Origin: Caldilineaceae bacterium
Lineage (GTDB): Bacteria; Chloroflexota; Anaerolineae; Caldilineales; Caldilineaceae
Direction of reading: 5' to 3'
Assembly: GCA_012032975.1 (NCBI GenBank)
Contig: JAAUPU010000031.1
Span: 1 to 10,703 of the forward strand
DNA length: 10,703 bases
Part shown: positions 1-8,083 of the stretch, one piece after another
Layout of the letters: every line of letters starts with the position of its first letter
Numbering within the stretch: position 1 is the first letter of the stretch
Notes under the pieces: generated by a model
The model's input: only the letters and a program-made list of their open reading frames with translations
Database searches by the model: none
Told to the model about the DNA's origin: nothing
Made by a program: the position numbers and the translations under genes

Positions 1-91
1 CGAGCAGGGAGCGATCGACCTGTCGGTTCAGGGCAAATCGTTTGGAAACCTGACGAAACTGGATCAGCGGCTTGTCGTCGGCGATGGACAT
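1..91 (-). CDS. Polysaccharide ABC exporter ATP-binding protein (Wzt/TagH-like), N-terminus only
   Basis: Only the first 30 codons are inside the window; the gene runs off the left edge. They begin MSIADDKPLIQFRQVSKRF and continue ALNRQVDRSLL. This matches the usual opening of Wzt/TagH-type ATPases, with a first beta strand ending in V-S-K-x-F, then a basic segment and S-L-L. Walker A and later motifs are not visible. The ATG at 91 follows the corrected permease stop (TAG at 96-94) after two bases and has AGAGG about 7 nt upstream, so the two genes are translationally coupled. The protein would power export of a lipid-linked glycan with the adjacent permease at the inner membrane. The assignment rests on a short sequence plus the neighbouring permease; a different ABC ATPase is unlikely but possible. 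Confidence 0.72.
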   Translation of the reverse strand, partial: MSIADDKPLIQFRQVSKRFALNRQVDRSLL

Positions 92-93
92 GA

Positions 94-944
94 CTATACC
101 TCTTCGCCAAATCGTCCGCTGTATTTGGCAAAAACCAATAGCCAAAGGCCAGGATCAGGAGACAGGTGATGGTCGTGCGCAACAGAAAGTCAAGGTCTGT
201 TCGATAGCCATAGTAGAGCAGGTCGCGATAGGCGCTGATGATCGACGCCATGGGGTTCAGTATATACATCAGCCGCTGGATATCGATGTCGAACCCCATA
301 AACATGTAGCTGTTGGGCAGAATCTCGATGGGGTAGAAGACTGGAGTCAGGAAAAACCAGGCGAGCATCACCACATCCATCACCATCAGAGTATCGCGAT
401 AGAAGACGTTCATGGTGCTCAAGACCAGGGCAAGCCCGAGGATAAAGGCCACCTGAGCCAGGATGACAATGGGCAACATCCAGATCCACGGGCTGAAGTT
501 GCTGCGAAAGATCAACAGTGCGGCAAAGAGAACCAGCATGGTCAACAGAAAGTTGACCAAGTTGGCCAACACGGAAGAGATGGGCAGAACCTCGCGGGGA
601 AAATAGACCTTGGTGACGAGATTGGAATTGGAGACGATGACGTTGATGCTGCCCATCACGCCCGCGGAAAAGAAATTCCAGGGCAGCAGACCGCAGAGTA
701 CGAAGATGGGGAATTTCTCGATCTGGTTATTGGGCAACATCACCGTGAAGACTGCCGTGAAGACAATCATCATGGCCAGCGGATTGAGCAGACTCCACAA
801 GAACCCCAACGCAGTGTTCTTGTATCGCGTCTTGAGTTCGCGCAGGGTCAAGTTATGGATCAACCCCTTGTAGCGACCCAACTCGCGCAACCGTGCTCGC
901 ACATCCAGTGTGGTCTGGCCAGAATAGGTCGTCAAGGCAGGCAC
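94..944 (-). CDS. Polysaccharide ABC exporter permease (ABC-2 family, Wzm/TagG-like), one frameshift
   Basis: Integral membrane subunit of a glycan ABC exporter, about 283 residues once corrected, which is normal for the family. The N-terminal part carries an amphipathic segment (RELGRYKGLIHNLTLRELK), then TRYKNTALGFLWSLLNPLAMM, a hallmark of ABC-2 polysaccharide exporters. Further typical blocks are FPIFVLCGLLPWNFFSAG, KVYFPREVLPIS, NVFYRDT, FFLTPVFYPIE and NPMASIISAYRDLLYYG. About six membrane segments can be read. No ATG lies upstream in frame, so I take GTG at 944; the true start is uncertain. At 130-134 the plus strand has five A. With a sixth, the end reads FGYWFFAKYSGRFGEEV-stop (TAG at 96-94), the classic C-terminus, just before the ATPase ATG. 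As read, the frame instead runs through into the ATPase region. This looks like a one-base deletion in a homopolymer. Confidence 0.88.
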
Positions 945-986
945 CTTGGTGGCGTAGATGAACCTATCGACTGCAACAGGTGAAGG

Positions 987-2231
987 TCACGGACTGTATT
1001 GAAGTGCGTCGAAGTTGTCTATCGCAAATTGCCGATATTTTTCACCGGACGGCAACATATTCTTGGTATTCAAGTCGTACAGAGTTGTGCCCACATTGAA
1101 GCCCCAACCAATGTCGGCCAGTGAGAACCATGCCCAACGCTGCGCCAGGCGACAGTCGTCGCTTGTGCTCAAATCACAGTCTCTGGCATTGATCATGTGC
1201 TCAAACGTATCCAGCATGAAGTTGTGTACGCGCTCTTCCGTGAATTCTGGCCAATCGTACAGCACGCCATATTCCGTAATGTAGAGCGGTTTGTCCTGTT
1301 GCCCATGTTTGGCCATGAATTGGCGGAACTCGAAGAGTTGTTTGGCAAAAACACCCAGGTCGATATGGGCGTTTCCCTGGCCGACAAATGATCCCGAATC
1401 CGTGTATTCGATGCCAACCGGGATATCCGCACCCCACTCGCCCTTCAGTTCTTGGATGGCGAAAAGATGGATGTTCCAGATATCCACCGGCATCTCCACA
1501 TCATACCGTTCTTCATAGGCCGTCAAGACGCGATCCAGATATTCGAGCCGCAACGGGGTTGGCTGGATCAGACCACAGATGGCCACCTTGGCGGTTGGAT
1601 CCGCGGTCTTGACCCAGTTATAGACCTCATGATAGGCAAGGACGTAAAGCTCGGGCAGGATCTCGTCCTGTCCGCCGCCCCACCAATCGCGTCATCGCAC
1701 TCGTTGCCGACTAGGTATGTCGAGCCGGGATTGTTCGCGGCGATGCGGTTGATATAGGCCCTGTCGATATCGTTGTATTCATAGTCATGTGGATATACAT
1801 ACGGGCACGCCACCCGATCCGGGCTGACGCGCGAGCCGCATTCTGTCTTCTGATGCAGACGCACCATCTGCACAAACTCCATCCCACCCGGGGTCTGGGG
1901 TCGTGCGTTGATGTTCCAGTTGACATACCAACCTGCATTCAGATCGCGCACGGTCGGAAACTCCAGCGGAGGATGCTTCGAGCCAAAGCCCATACGCGGC
2001 GCTCGCGCCGGGTTGATGTCCGGTGGTGGCGGCGGTGGCGGCGGTGGCTGGTACGCAACAAATGGTAGATAGAGGGTGTGGGTAATTTACCCCGTCTGGT
2101 GGGGGAACGAGCGTGCGGTTTCCAGTGCGCGCTTGAACCGGCTGAGGCGTCCCGATCTCCAAGATCACAAGCAGGCCGCCGGCAACGGCAACAGCCAAGA
2201 AAATTACGATAGTTACGATCCTATTTCGCAT
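987..2231 (-). CDS. Secreted glycoside-hydrolase-like TIM-barrel protein, paralogue A (two frameshifts)
   Basis: Reconstructed as 414 residues. The start ATG at 2231 has TGGAG seven bases upstream. Residues 5-25 are hydrophobic, with a signal-peptidase-like VQA site near residue 34. Then come the motif LYLPFV (53-58), nine prolines (62-70) and the catalytic-type domain. Likely active-site residues are E177 in GNEC (position of the clan-A acid/base) and E320 in TEYG (position of the nucleophile), with WAWFSL on the last strand. This resembles cellulase-like or Asl1-like (GH128/GH39-type) proteins; the substrate is unknown. Frame breaks: one extra base in TTT at 2086-2088, and one missing base near 1693-1694. 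Adding G there gives CDRRDWWGGGQDE, matching CDRRDWKGGGQDE in copy B. Cysteine pairs 131/142 and 352/360 are shared with B and C. It is much closer to B than to C and lies just upstream of the ABC exporter. Confidence 0.8.
2021..2047 (-). repeat. Proline-codon minisatellite (nine CCR codons)
   Basis: Nine consecutive CCA/CCG codons on the minus strand encode a polyproline linker between the LYLPFV motif and the barrel of paralogue A. Copy B has only three prolines at the same place. The tract is a plausible site of slippage and length variation. Confidence 0.8.
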
Positions 2232-2351
2232 CTAAAAACTCCAGGTAGCAGAACGTCACACTCAAGCCAGTTATTGCACGGAAACTACATCGAACGGAGG
2301 CGCCAAACAGTTGTCGAGCCAGACGCAACAGGCCCAGGTTCGACGACACAA

Positions 2352-3662
2352 TCAAGGCTCATATTGCAGCGCATCAAAGTGGTCCAACGTGAACTGTCGG
2401 AATTTTTTCGCCGGCCGGGGTCATATTCTTGGTATTTACATCGTAAAGCGTCGTGTGGGGGTTGAAACCCCACTCAATGTCGGCCAGAGAGAACCAAGCC
2501 CAGCGCTGCACCAAACGGCAATCGTCGACTGTACTCAATGTGCAGTCCTTGGTATTCATCATATGGTCGAAGGTGGCGACCATGAAGTCGTGCACCTGAG
2601 TATCAGGAAAGTCGTCTTCGCCGAACAACACGCCGTACTCGCTCACCAGAAGCGGCTTGTCGATCTGGCCGCGGTCAACCATAAATTTTCGGAAGTCCCG
2701 GATCTGCTTGGCAAATACATCCATGTTGATATGGCTGTTTTTCCAGTCTAGGAATGCTCCCTGGTTGACGCCTTCGATCCCGACAGGAATATCTGCACCC
2801 CAATCGCCCGCCACTTCGCGAATTGCAAATAGATGGATGTTCCAGACATCCACCGGCATCGTCACCCCGAACTCGGTCTCGTACGCAGACCAGACACGCG
2901 CGAGATATTGAAGCCGCAACGGCGAGGCCTGGATCAGACCACAGATGGCCACCTTGGCGGTTGGGTCTGCGGCCTTGATCCAGTTGTATGCTTCATGATA
3001 GGCAAGCGCATAGAGTTCCGGCAGGATTTCGTCCTGTCCGCCGCCTTTCCAGTCTCTTCGATCGCACTCGTTGCCGATCAGCCAGGTGGAGGCGGGGTTG
3101 AGCCGTGCGATGCGGTTGATTTGGGCTTCGTTCACATCGTTGAATTCATATGCATGAGGAACTACATATGGGCATGTCACCCGGTCTGGAGTGACGCGGG
3201 AGCCACATTCTGTCTTCTGATGCAGACGGACCGTCTGGACGAAGTCCATCGCGCCAGGACGCTGGGGAGTCGCATTGGTGTTCCAGTTGACGTACCAGCT
3301 GCGTTCAGATCTCGTATGGTCGGAAACTCCAGCAGGGGAAGGTGCGAGCCAAAGCCCATACGCGGCGCGCGCGCCGCGTTGATGTCCGGGGGCGGCTGAA
3401 AGGTAATCATTGGCAAGTAGAGATGATGCGTATACACAGGCTCGGGGGGTTATGCCAGCGACTGATTTACGACAAATGGCAGGTAGACGGTATTGGTAAT
3501 CACATCATCAGGAGGTGGGACAAGCGTTCTGCTGCCATTCCCCGCCTGAACCTGTCGAGTCGATCCGCTCTGGGCAACCAGAATCAGGCAGAAAAATACG
3601 GTGAGCAATACGAAGAACAGGATCGTTGTCTTACTACGCATATCATCTTTTATCGTTCTCAT
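2352..3662 (-). pseudogene. Secreted glycoside-hydrolase-like TIM-barrel protein, paralogue B (in-frame stop, two frameshifts)
   Basis: Reads as one homologue of A over its whole length once three breaks are mended. The 5' part encodes a hydrophobic signal segment ending QVQA, then SRTLVPPPDD and VYLPFVVNQ, and stops at TAA (3452-3450, codon 71). The same frame continues directly with PPEPVYTHHLYLPMITFQPPPDIN and the barrel. Near 3299 one G is missing: LNA-AGT should be LNAGWYVNWN. In the T run at 2403-2408 one base is extra; removing it gives GEKFRQFTLDHFDALQYEP and the stop at 2354-2352. Catalytic-type motifs are present as GNECD and SEYG, with both cysteine pairs. The start may be ATG 3662 or ATG 3641; the latter aligns with the start of A, and neither has a strong ribosome site. 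If the stop is real, the barrel has no secretion signal. The type is 'pseudogene' because of the stop; sequencing errors remain an alternative. Confidence 0.72.
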
Positions 3663-3707
3663 GGATGTCCAATGCAGCCCACTGGACTGGCATCGAAACG
3701 TTCGCGG

Positions 3708-4991
3708 TTAGGGTTGATAGTTCTTGAGCTTCGCCAAATTCTCCTCGACGAAATCCGCATATTGATTGCCCAAACTCAGTATCTGATTCGTTTTCTCGTT
3801 GTAGAGCACATGAGGATGCCGTTCGGAGTCATCGAGGTTGTCCAGGCTAAACCAGGCCCATTGCTGGACCAGCCGGCATCCGTCCACACTCGACAATACG
3901 CAATCTTTTTCATTCAGAAAGTAGTCAAAGGTTTCGAGCATGAACGCTTGGTTGTCCGAATAGGGCAGCCAGTAGTATAGCACACCGTATTCGGTGACGA
4001 TCAGCGGTTTGTTCTCTTGGTTGCGGGCCTTCATCCAGCTTCTGAAGGCGCGAATCTGCTTGTCGAATACTGTCATGTCCACATGCGGGCAATATGCGTT
4101 GGCAGCAAAACAATCGTTCGGGTATTCGCCCTGGGTGGCAATGATGCCGGGGGGAATGCCGGCGCCCCAATTCTCCAGATACTCATCCGTCGTAGGATCG
4201 ATTGGTTGAAGTGTTGATTTTTCTCGGATGATGAACGCATGAGTGTTCCAGATATCCACCGGCATGTCGACGCCGTAGAGCGCTTTGTAGGTATCCCAGA
4301 CGATGGTCAGATATTGCAGGCGCAAGGGGGTTGGCTGGATCACGCCGCAGATGGCAATCTTGGCGGTCGGATCCGCGGTCTTGATCCACCTTCGGGCTTC
4401 GTGAAAGGCCCTGGCATAGAGTTCCGGCAGAATCTCATCCTGCCCTCCTTTGTCCCAATCCATGCGGTCGCATTCATTGCCGATCAACCATGTCGAGCCT
4501 GGGTTCTTGGCCGCGATGGAGGCTACTTGAGGCTGACCAAGCTCGCCAGCCAGTCCAAATTCATAGGCTTGTGGCTCTTTGTAGGGGCAGGTTATCCGGT
4601 TTGGCGTTTTGCGACTGCCGCACGTTGTCTTCTGATGGACGCGCAGCATCTGCACATATTCGATCCCGCCTGGGCGAGAGGGATTGGCCGAGGTCAGCCA
4701 GTTGACGTACCAACCCGCGTTTAGCTCTCGCACCTTGCTGTACTGACCCAAATTGCTCAACGTCGTGCCATAGCCAATTCGCGTCGCCAGCAACGGATTC
4801 ACATCGTTCACAATCAGCGGCGCATAGACCTTGTTGTTCTTCGGTGCGTCTGACGCTGCAATCGATGTCTGGTGGGCAGCTGCTTGAGCAGGCACTGTGT
4901 AGACCGAACTCCCAAGCATGATGGCAACGACAATCGCGACCACCACCCCCAAGAAGAATGCGCTGCTGTTCAAGCAAGATGTCCGGTTCAT
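3708..4991 (-). CDS. Secreted glycoside-hydrolase-like TIM-barrel protein, paralogue C (intact)
   Basis: Intact 427-residue protein, the reference copy for the tandem family. The ATG at 4991 has AGGAG seven bases upstream. Residues 11-31 are hydrophobic, with a likely signal peptidase I site at AQA (35-37), then VYAPLIV (55-61). The barrel starts near residue 85. Conserved blocks: LNAGWYVNW (90-98), LIGNECDRMDW (169-179), GGQDEILPELYARAFHEA, PVDIWNTHAF (244-253), IVTEYGVLY (331-339) and WAWFSL (378-383). By analogy with clan GH-A, E173 would be the acid/base and E334 the nucleophile. C124/C135 and C364/C372 are conserved in A and B and suggest disulfides outside the cytoplasm. C differs by an insertion around residues 259-300, rich in charged residues and two cysteines. 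Its place between the GT4 gene and the glycan exporter suggests action on the surface polysaccharide; substrate and activity are unproven. Confidence 0.85.
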   Translation of the reverse strand: MNRTSCLNSSAFFLGVVVAIVVAIMLGSSVYTVPAQAAAHQTSIAASDAPKNNKVYAPLIVNDVNPLLATRIGYGTTLSNLGQYSKVRELNAGWYVNWLTSANPSRPGGIEYVQMLRVHQKTTCGSRKTPNRITCPYKEPQAYEFGLAGELGQPQVASIAAKNPGSTWLIGNECDRMDWDKGGQDEILPELYARAFHEARRWIKTADPTAKIAICGVIQPTPLRLQYLTIVWDTYKALYGVDMPVDIWNTHAFIIREKSTLQPIDPTTDEYLENWGAGIPPGIIATQGEYPNDCFAANAYCPHVDMTVFDKQIRAFRSWMKARNQENKPLIVTEYGVLYYWLPYSDNQAFMLETFDYFLNEKDCVLSSVDGCRLVQQWAWFSLDNLDDSERHPHVLYNEKTNQILSLGNQYADFVEENLAKLKNYQP

Positions 4992-5042
4992 TCATTGACT
5001 CCTGAAAGGAAGAAGGCTTTGTATGGATTGGTTTGGTATCGT

Positions 5043-6368
5043 TCACTTGGCTGTGGCAACCCAATTCTCGGCTGCTACCTGCCTGCCATTGTGTCCTAGC
5101 AAATTTCGATAGACATCAACGATCCGCTGGCCATTCGTTTCCCACTCAAAAAGCCGGATCGCGCGTTGACGCAGTCGCAATCCGCTGGCCGTTGCGCTGC
5201 TGTCGTTGAACAGAGCCTGGCTCAACTTGTCCGCCAGATCCGCGACATCCCCTCGCCGGGCAAACAGACCGTCATCGCCCAGGTATTCGCGGGCAACCGG
5301 CGTATCGAACGCGACGGTGGGCAGCGCGGTGGCCATGTAGTTGAGCAACTTGCCCGCGCTTTCCGTCAAGCTCAACTTGGGCGCGACCGCCACATCGCCA
5401 AGCGCCAGATAGCTCGGCGCATCTTCGTAGAAGACTCTGCCGGTGAAGCTCACGAACTTTTCGATCCCCAGGTCACGCGCCTTTTGCTGATAGACATCGA
5501 TACCAGGAAAGCCCATGAGCAGCAAATATACGTCGCTACGCCGAAACAAGATACGTTGAAGCGCCTCCAGTAGAAGGCCGGTTCCCTGATACTCGGCCAA
5601 CAACCCCAGGTAGACGATCAGCCTCTTCTGATCGGGCACCCCTAGCCGTCGTCGCAGGGCTGTCTGCGCACTGGCATCAAAATCTTGCGGAGGCCGAAAT
5701 ACATCCGTGTTCACACAATCCGGCAAGGCGGTAATCTGTTCAGCTTCACAGCCAAAGTGCTGTAACAAGAGCTCTTCGGCATGGGTAGAGCTTGTAAAAA
5801 TCATACTCGACGAGCGATCGATCCATGTCTCTAGCCGGCGTAAATAGGCGTATGAAATGCTCTCTCGGCGCAGAAACTGGTGGTCGATCATCTCTTCGGT
5901 CAGGCTACCCTGAAAATCAAAAACGACGGGAATTCGGAACAGTTTACCCAGGACCAGCCCGATCAACGCCCCTTCATGCAGGTGGGCATGGATGATGTCA
6001 TACTTCTCGCGCATCAATACCTGCAACGTCTTCAGCGCCAACAGCGCGTCAAAGGCGACTTTGTGTCGGCTCGACCCAACCTCGTAGTCGCGACGCCACG
6101 GGATCGGCAGGGTTCGTTCGATCCTGATGTCGGCGATGAGCCTGCCATTGTGATAGGTGACGACGGTGACCACATGACCCATTCGCTGCAAGACGCGCGC
6201 CTCTTCCAGGATACGCACATGGCAACCATAGTCCGCAAAAAAGCTGGTGGGGGCAATCATCAGGACACGATAGCTACGAGGAGGGGGATCGTCCTGGTCA
6301 GACGCAGGGTAGAGTGGAGAGCGGTGGCTGGCTGGGGCTGGCTGATTGGCGTCCGAATTAAGGTCCAT
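5043..6368 (-). CDS. Glycosyltransferase family 4 (GT-B fold)
   Basis: Cytoplasmic glycosyltransferase of about 441 residues. The N-terminal Rossmann half begins YRVLMIAPTSFFADYG and carries the glycine-containing loop before the HVRILEEARVLQRMGHVVTVVT helix-strand, then YDIIHAHLHEGALIGLVLG, typical of GT4. The C-terminal half contains RLIVYLGLLAEYQGTGLLLEAL, FTGRVFYEDAPSYLALGDVAVAPKL and TESAGKLLNYMATALPTVAFDTPVA (given here as successive motifs). In the last motif, the residue usually glutamate in the nucleotide-sugar motif (K-L-L-E-Y-M-A) is asparagine. The start is uncertain: ATG 6368 is chosen, while an in-frame TTG at 6422 would add 18 residues. Neither has a clear ribosome site. It probably adds a sugar to the glycan carried by the flippase and exporter encoded on either side. 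Donor and acceptor cannot be told from sequence. Confidence 0.88.
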   Translation of the reverse strand: MDLNSDANQPAPASHRSPLYPASDQDDPPPRSYRVLMIAPTSFFADYGCHVRILEEARVLQRMGHVVTVVTYHNGRLIADIRIERTLPIPWRRDYEVGSSRHKVAFDALLALKTLQVLMREKYDIIHAHLHEGALIGLVLGKLFRIPVVFDFQGSLTEEMIDHQFLRRESISYAYLRRLETWIDRSSSMIFTSSTHAEELLLQHFGCEAEQITALPDCVNTDVFRPPQDFDASAQTALRRRLGVPDQKRLIVYLGLLAEYQGTGLLLEALQRILFRRSDVYLLLMGFPGIDVYQQKARDLGIEKFVSFTGRVFYEDAPSYLALGDVAVAPKLSLTESAGKLLNYMATALPTVAFDTPVAREYLGDDGLFARRGDVADLADKLSQALFNDSSATASGLRLRQRAIRLFEWETNGQRIVDVYRNLLGHNGRQVAAENWVATAK

Positions 6369-6485
6369 GCGATTCAATACAAACGCGAGCTTTCCCAGAT
6401 GTTGCGGATTGAGTCCTGACAAGGGCGAAATCGTTCACCGATAACTCCGAATCGCCAACGACGTTGCTTCTGACTACGATTCGAC

Positions 6486-6514
6486 ATTCTACTTGATGCG
6501 CTAGAGGTAGCCAA
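6486..6514 (-). promoter_or_regulatory. Candidate sigma-70-type promoter upstream of the GT4 gene
   Basis: On the minus strand, TTGGCT (6514-6509) and TAGAAT (6491-6486) are separated by 17 bases. They match four and five of six consensus bases. The -35 element begins three bases after the flippase stop codon, and the leader to ATG 6368 would be about 110 bases. This is pattern matching only. Confidence 0.35.
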
Positions 6515-6516
6515 AC

Positions 6517-7969
6517 TCATTCTTTGGTCGCGCGCAACGCTTTGCGAAAGAGCTCGATATCGGCAGGTGCGAACGCACGTGTCCGCCAGATCAAGAGTCC
6601 GTAGACAAGCGCACTGACTGCCATTTTGGTCATCCACGAAACCGGCAGCCAGACAGAGGCAAGCACAGATGCCAACGTACAGACCAGCAGCACCCCAGCC
6701 GGGCGTGGCTTGGGCATCAACCCAAATTGGGCAAGCAAGAAGAGGCTGCCCGCCATGCCGATTGCGCCGGCGAGCACCACAGACCAAGCTGCCCCCTGGG
6801 CGCCCCAGGAGGCTGTCAACGGGGGCATGATCAGAACCACCGCGACCAGATGTAGCCCCGTGATCAACAAGCTCTGCTTGGGACGATGTTCGACCATCAG
6901 CAAGGTGACCGCGTACATCTCCACCAGGAGCAGCGGGGCGGACCAGAGCAGCACCTGGAACGTTGGCGCCGCGGCAATGTACTCGTCGGAGTAGATCAGC
7001 GCCAGCAATCCGGCGGCGCCCACAGCGCCCAGCGCGGCGCAGGGCAGCAGCAACATCAGACCATAGCGAAGACTCACATCACAGAGCCGATAATAGCGCT
7101 GCATCGACTGATGGTGCAGCCGGCTAAAGGTTGGATAGAGCGCCTGCCAATAGCTCTGCACCAGCTTCACCAGAATGCGCACGACGTTGTAGGCCGCGCT
7201 GTAGAGACCGATGACAACCTCCCCGCTCAAGACGCTGAGCAAGAGGATGTCGATGCGCTGTTGCAATACATCCGCCAGCGAGAGCGCATAAAATGGCGAG
7301 ACCCGATGCCACAGCTCGCGCAGGCTGACTCGCACCGACTCCTGGGGCGGCGCCAACAAGCGGCTTCGTAGCAGCAGCAGGAGAGATAGAGCGGCCGAGA
7401 TCGCCTGGGTCATAACGAGCACGCCAATCAACACCAACACGTTCCCGCCAGAAAAAAGCGCCGCCAAGCTGCCGATCAGGATCAGTGAGTTGATCGCCAC
7501 CTCGATCCCCATGACGAATTCCATCCGTTCGCCGGCCTGGAAGAGCGTTTGGCAAAACGGAGGTGACCGCATAGAAGGGCAAGGAAGCGCCGACCATCCA
7601 CAAAACCACCTGCGTGATCGGGGCAAATGGCAGCATCCAGGTGACAAGGAAGAGTCCGATCCAGGTCAACAGAGACGCGCCGATCTGAAGGCCCAGTGCA
7701 AGCCGAAAATAGCCACGACGCTGCTCGGCCTCCCGCGCCAGGTCGCGCACCAGCAACGAGGGAAAGCCCAGCTCGCTGATCACCTGGCAGACGTGGAGAT
7801 AGGCTAGCGCCACCGTGTATTGCCCCAACGCTTCCACACCCAGGCGGCGTGCGATCATCAATTGAAGCACAAAGCTGATGGCAATGCGCCACAGGCTCGA
7901 ACTGGCCAATGCGCCTGTGTTCAACAGCACGCGCCGGCCATCCGAATGGTCAGGAGAAGGCGAAATCAA
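6517..7969 (-). CDS. Polysaccharide flippase / oligosaccharide transporter (Wzx-like, MOP superfamily), one frameshift
   Basis: Multi-pass inner-membrane protein of about 483 residues once corrected, with roughly 12-14 hydrophobic segments. The opening (VLLNTGALASSSLWRIAISF, then a basic residue and LGVEALGQYTVALA) is typical of Wzx/RfbX-type lipid-linked oligosaccharide flippases, as are the middle block SLADVLQQRIDILLLSVL and GLYSAAYNVVRIL. The end carries GAQGAAWSVVLAGAIGMAGS. The frame changes near 7546-7552: the first half reads TSVLPNALPG and the second resumes as TLFQAGERMEFVMG. Removing one base in the T run at 7548-7550 joins them as SVLPTLFQAGERMEFVM. The start is uncertain: TTG 7969 is the earliest simple choice near the conserved region. 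An upstream ATG at 8021, well placed after a promoter, is one frame off. It would flip glycan units to the outer leaflet, working with the GT4 enzyme next door. Confidence 0.83.
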
Positions 7970-8027
7970 GATGCTAGACGTGGATGGAGAAATGGATGTG
8001 GCGGCGGATGGCGTGGCTCATGTCGCG

Positions 8028-8057
8028 ATTGTATCACGGCGCGACAGCCAGAGTAAA
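8028..8057 (-). promoter_or_regulatory. Candidate extended -10 promoter for the flippase/glycan operon, possibly leaderless
   Basis: On the minus strand, TTTACT (8057-8052), an 18-base spacer and TACAAT (8033-8028) preceded by TGA form an extended -10 promoter. It lies in the short gap after the YdjM-like gene (stop at 8084). Only six bases separate the -10 box from ATG 8021, so a transcript would start at or next to that codon. The site is not proven. Confidence 0.42.
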
Positions 8058-8083
8058 TCTGCCTGACGAATCCGACCGGTGCT

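Noticed and set aside
72..983. Long plus-strand open frame (303 codons)
   Set aside because: It is antisense to the ABC-2 permease, whose conserved motifs are on the minus strand. The plus-strand protein is rich in Gln, His and Asp, as expected for an antisense shadow of a membrane protein.
2076..3399. Several plus-strand frames across paralogues A and B
   Set aside because: They mirror each other only because A and B are duplicates. The coding signal (signal peptide, catalytic motifs) is on the minus strand.
3450..3662. Independent 70-residue small secreted protein
   Set aside because: It aligns with the N-terminus of paralogue A, and the frame continues directly into the barrel of B after the stop, so it is better read as the 5' part of B.
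987..4991. Tandem array as a transposon or phage cargo
   Set aside because: No transposase, integrase, terminal repeats or attachment-like sites were seen around the three copies.
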